Assembly (NCBI GenBank): GCA_012523535.1
Contig: JAAYII010000357.1
Coordinates: 1 to 6,721 of the forward strand
Direction: 5' to 3'
Length of the DNA: 6,721 nt
From: Peptococcaceae bacterium
GTDB lineage: Bacteria; Bacillota; Desulfitobacteriia; Desulfitobacteriales; Syntrophobotulaceae
Both the position numbers and the translations under genes were made by a program. How positions within the stretch are numbered: position 1 is the first letter of the stretch; each line of letters starts with the position of its first letter. Below the pieces are notes generated by a model, which searched no databases, was not told where the DNA came from, and saw only the letters and a program-made list of their open reading frames with translations. Shown in pieces: positions 6,337 to 6,721 of the stretch.

Positions 6337-6356
6337 TGGAGAAAAAATAAAAACAT

Positions 6357-6721
6357 ATGGAACTTATACATCTTTTATTTATTGGCGCTTTGGGGTTGGT
6401 TGGCGGCAGCTTTTTAAATGTTGTTATTCTTCGCTTGCCTGCCGGAAAATCTGTTATCCGGCCCCGCTCCCATTGCCCCCATTGCGGTCATTTTCTGCGC
6501 CCTTGGGAACTGATACCGGTCTTGAGTTATTTGCTGCTACAAGGGAGATGCCATAAGTGTCTGCATAGAATATCCTGGCGATATCCGGCGGTAGAATTGC
6601 TGATTGCAGCCCTGTTTGTTTCCGCCTATATATTCCGTAGCGAGAGGACTTTTTTGGGCCTAGGGCTGGATTTTATTTTTATTTTACTTTTAGTTACCTT
6701 GGCTTTTATCGATATCGATAC
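6357..6721 (+). CDS. pilD: Prepilin peptidase PilD (3' partial)
   Basis: This membrane aspartyl protease removes prepilin leaders and N-methylates the new N-terminus. 121 codons are visible, about half of the usual 250 or so. It opens with a membrane helix ending in GGSFLNVVILRLP (residues 16-28), the family's N-terminal signature. A zinc-type pair follows, C40-x2-C43 and C65-x2-C68, which belongs to the cytoplasmic methyltransferase domain. WRYPAVELLIA (74-84) begins the next helix. The frame is cut at AFIDID (116-121), the motif that carries the first catalytic Asp; the second (GxGD) lies beyond the window. An in-frame TAA at 6348 makes ATG 6357 the earliest start. Its only Shine-Dalgarno candidate, GGAG at 6338-6341, is 15 nt away, so initiation may be weak or coupled to pilA, which ends 20 bp upstream. 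Confidence 0.95.
   Translation, partial: MELIHLLFIGALGLVGGSFLNVVILRLPAGKSVIRPRSHCPHCGHFLRPWELIPVLSYLLLQGRCHKCLHRISWRYPAVELLIAALFVSAYIFRSERTFLGLGLDFIFILLLVTLAFIDID

Noticed and set aside
1..6721. Type II secretion or ComG competence pseudopilus instead of a type IV pilus
   Set aside because: A full PilT with the AIRNLIRE-type signature lies between pilB and pilC, which those systems lack.
1..6721. CRISPR arrays, tRNA or rRNA genes, insertion sequences
   Set aside because: Apart from short gaps the window is filled by recognisable protein genes; I saw no regularly spaced repeats, transposase frames or RNA-gene-like segments.

Overview
The window is a chromosomal type IV pilus (T4P) gene cluster, cut at both ends. 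It probably comes from a Clostridia-like Firmicute. The grounds are moderately AT-rich DNA (judged by eye), strong AGGAGG-type ribosome binding sites, a TTG start, tightly packed and overlapping genes, and the order pilB-pilT-pilC-pilA-pilD, which is common in clostridial pilus loci. No outer-membrane secretin gene lies inside the window, but the downstream part of the cluster is not visible. The species cannot be named from this sequence.

Layout: (1) 1-348 +, 3' part of a minor prepilin (PilV/GspI-like). (2) 358-822 -, a tandem-CBS-domain protein transcribed against the cluster, with a good sigma-A-type promoter of its own inside the 197-bp gap at 823-1019. (3) 1020-1505 +, PilW/GspJ-like minor prepilin carrying an EF-hand/dockerin-like DxNxDGxID loop. 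(4) 1487-1891 +, PilX-like membrane-anchored protein. (5) 1891-3555 +, PilB extension ATPase. (6) 3624-4676 +, PilT retraction ATPase. (7) 4657-5823 +, PilC platform protein. (8) 5869-6336 +, PilA/GspG-like major pilin candidate. (9) 6357 to the window end +, PilD prepilin peptidase, N-terminal half only.

How they work together: PilD would cleave and N-methylate PilA and the minor prepilins. PilB would drive assembly through the membrane platform PilC, and PilT would drive disassembly. The PilV/W/X-like proteins would form the initiating tip complex. A dedicated PilT separates this system from type II secretion and from Firmicute comG competence pseudopili. From pilW onward the genes overlap or lie close together (19-nt and 1-nt overlaps, a 68-bp gap, a 20-nt overlap, then gaps of 45 and 20 bp), as in one operon.

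The main departures from a textbook T4P locus are the antisense CBS gene splitting the minor-pilin block, the unusual initiation region of pilW (a six-codon ORF with the well-placed Shine-Dalgarno overlaps the pilin start), and the putative calcium loop in the PilW-like pilin. I do not see a wholly new system here; it is a fairly standard T4P cluster with a few unusual details.
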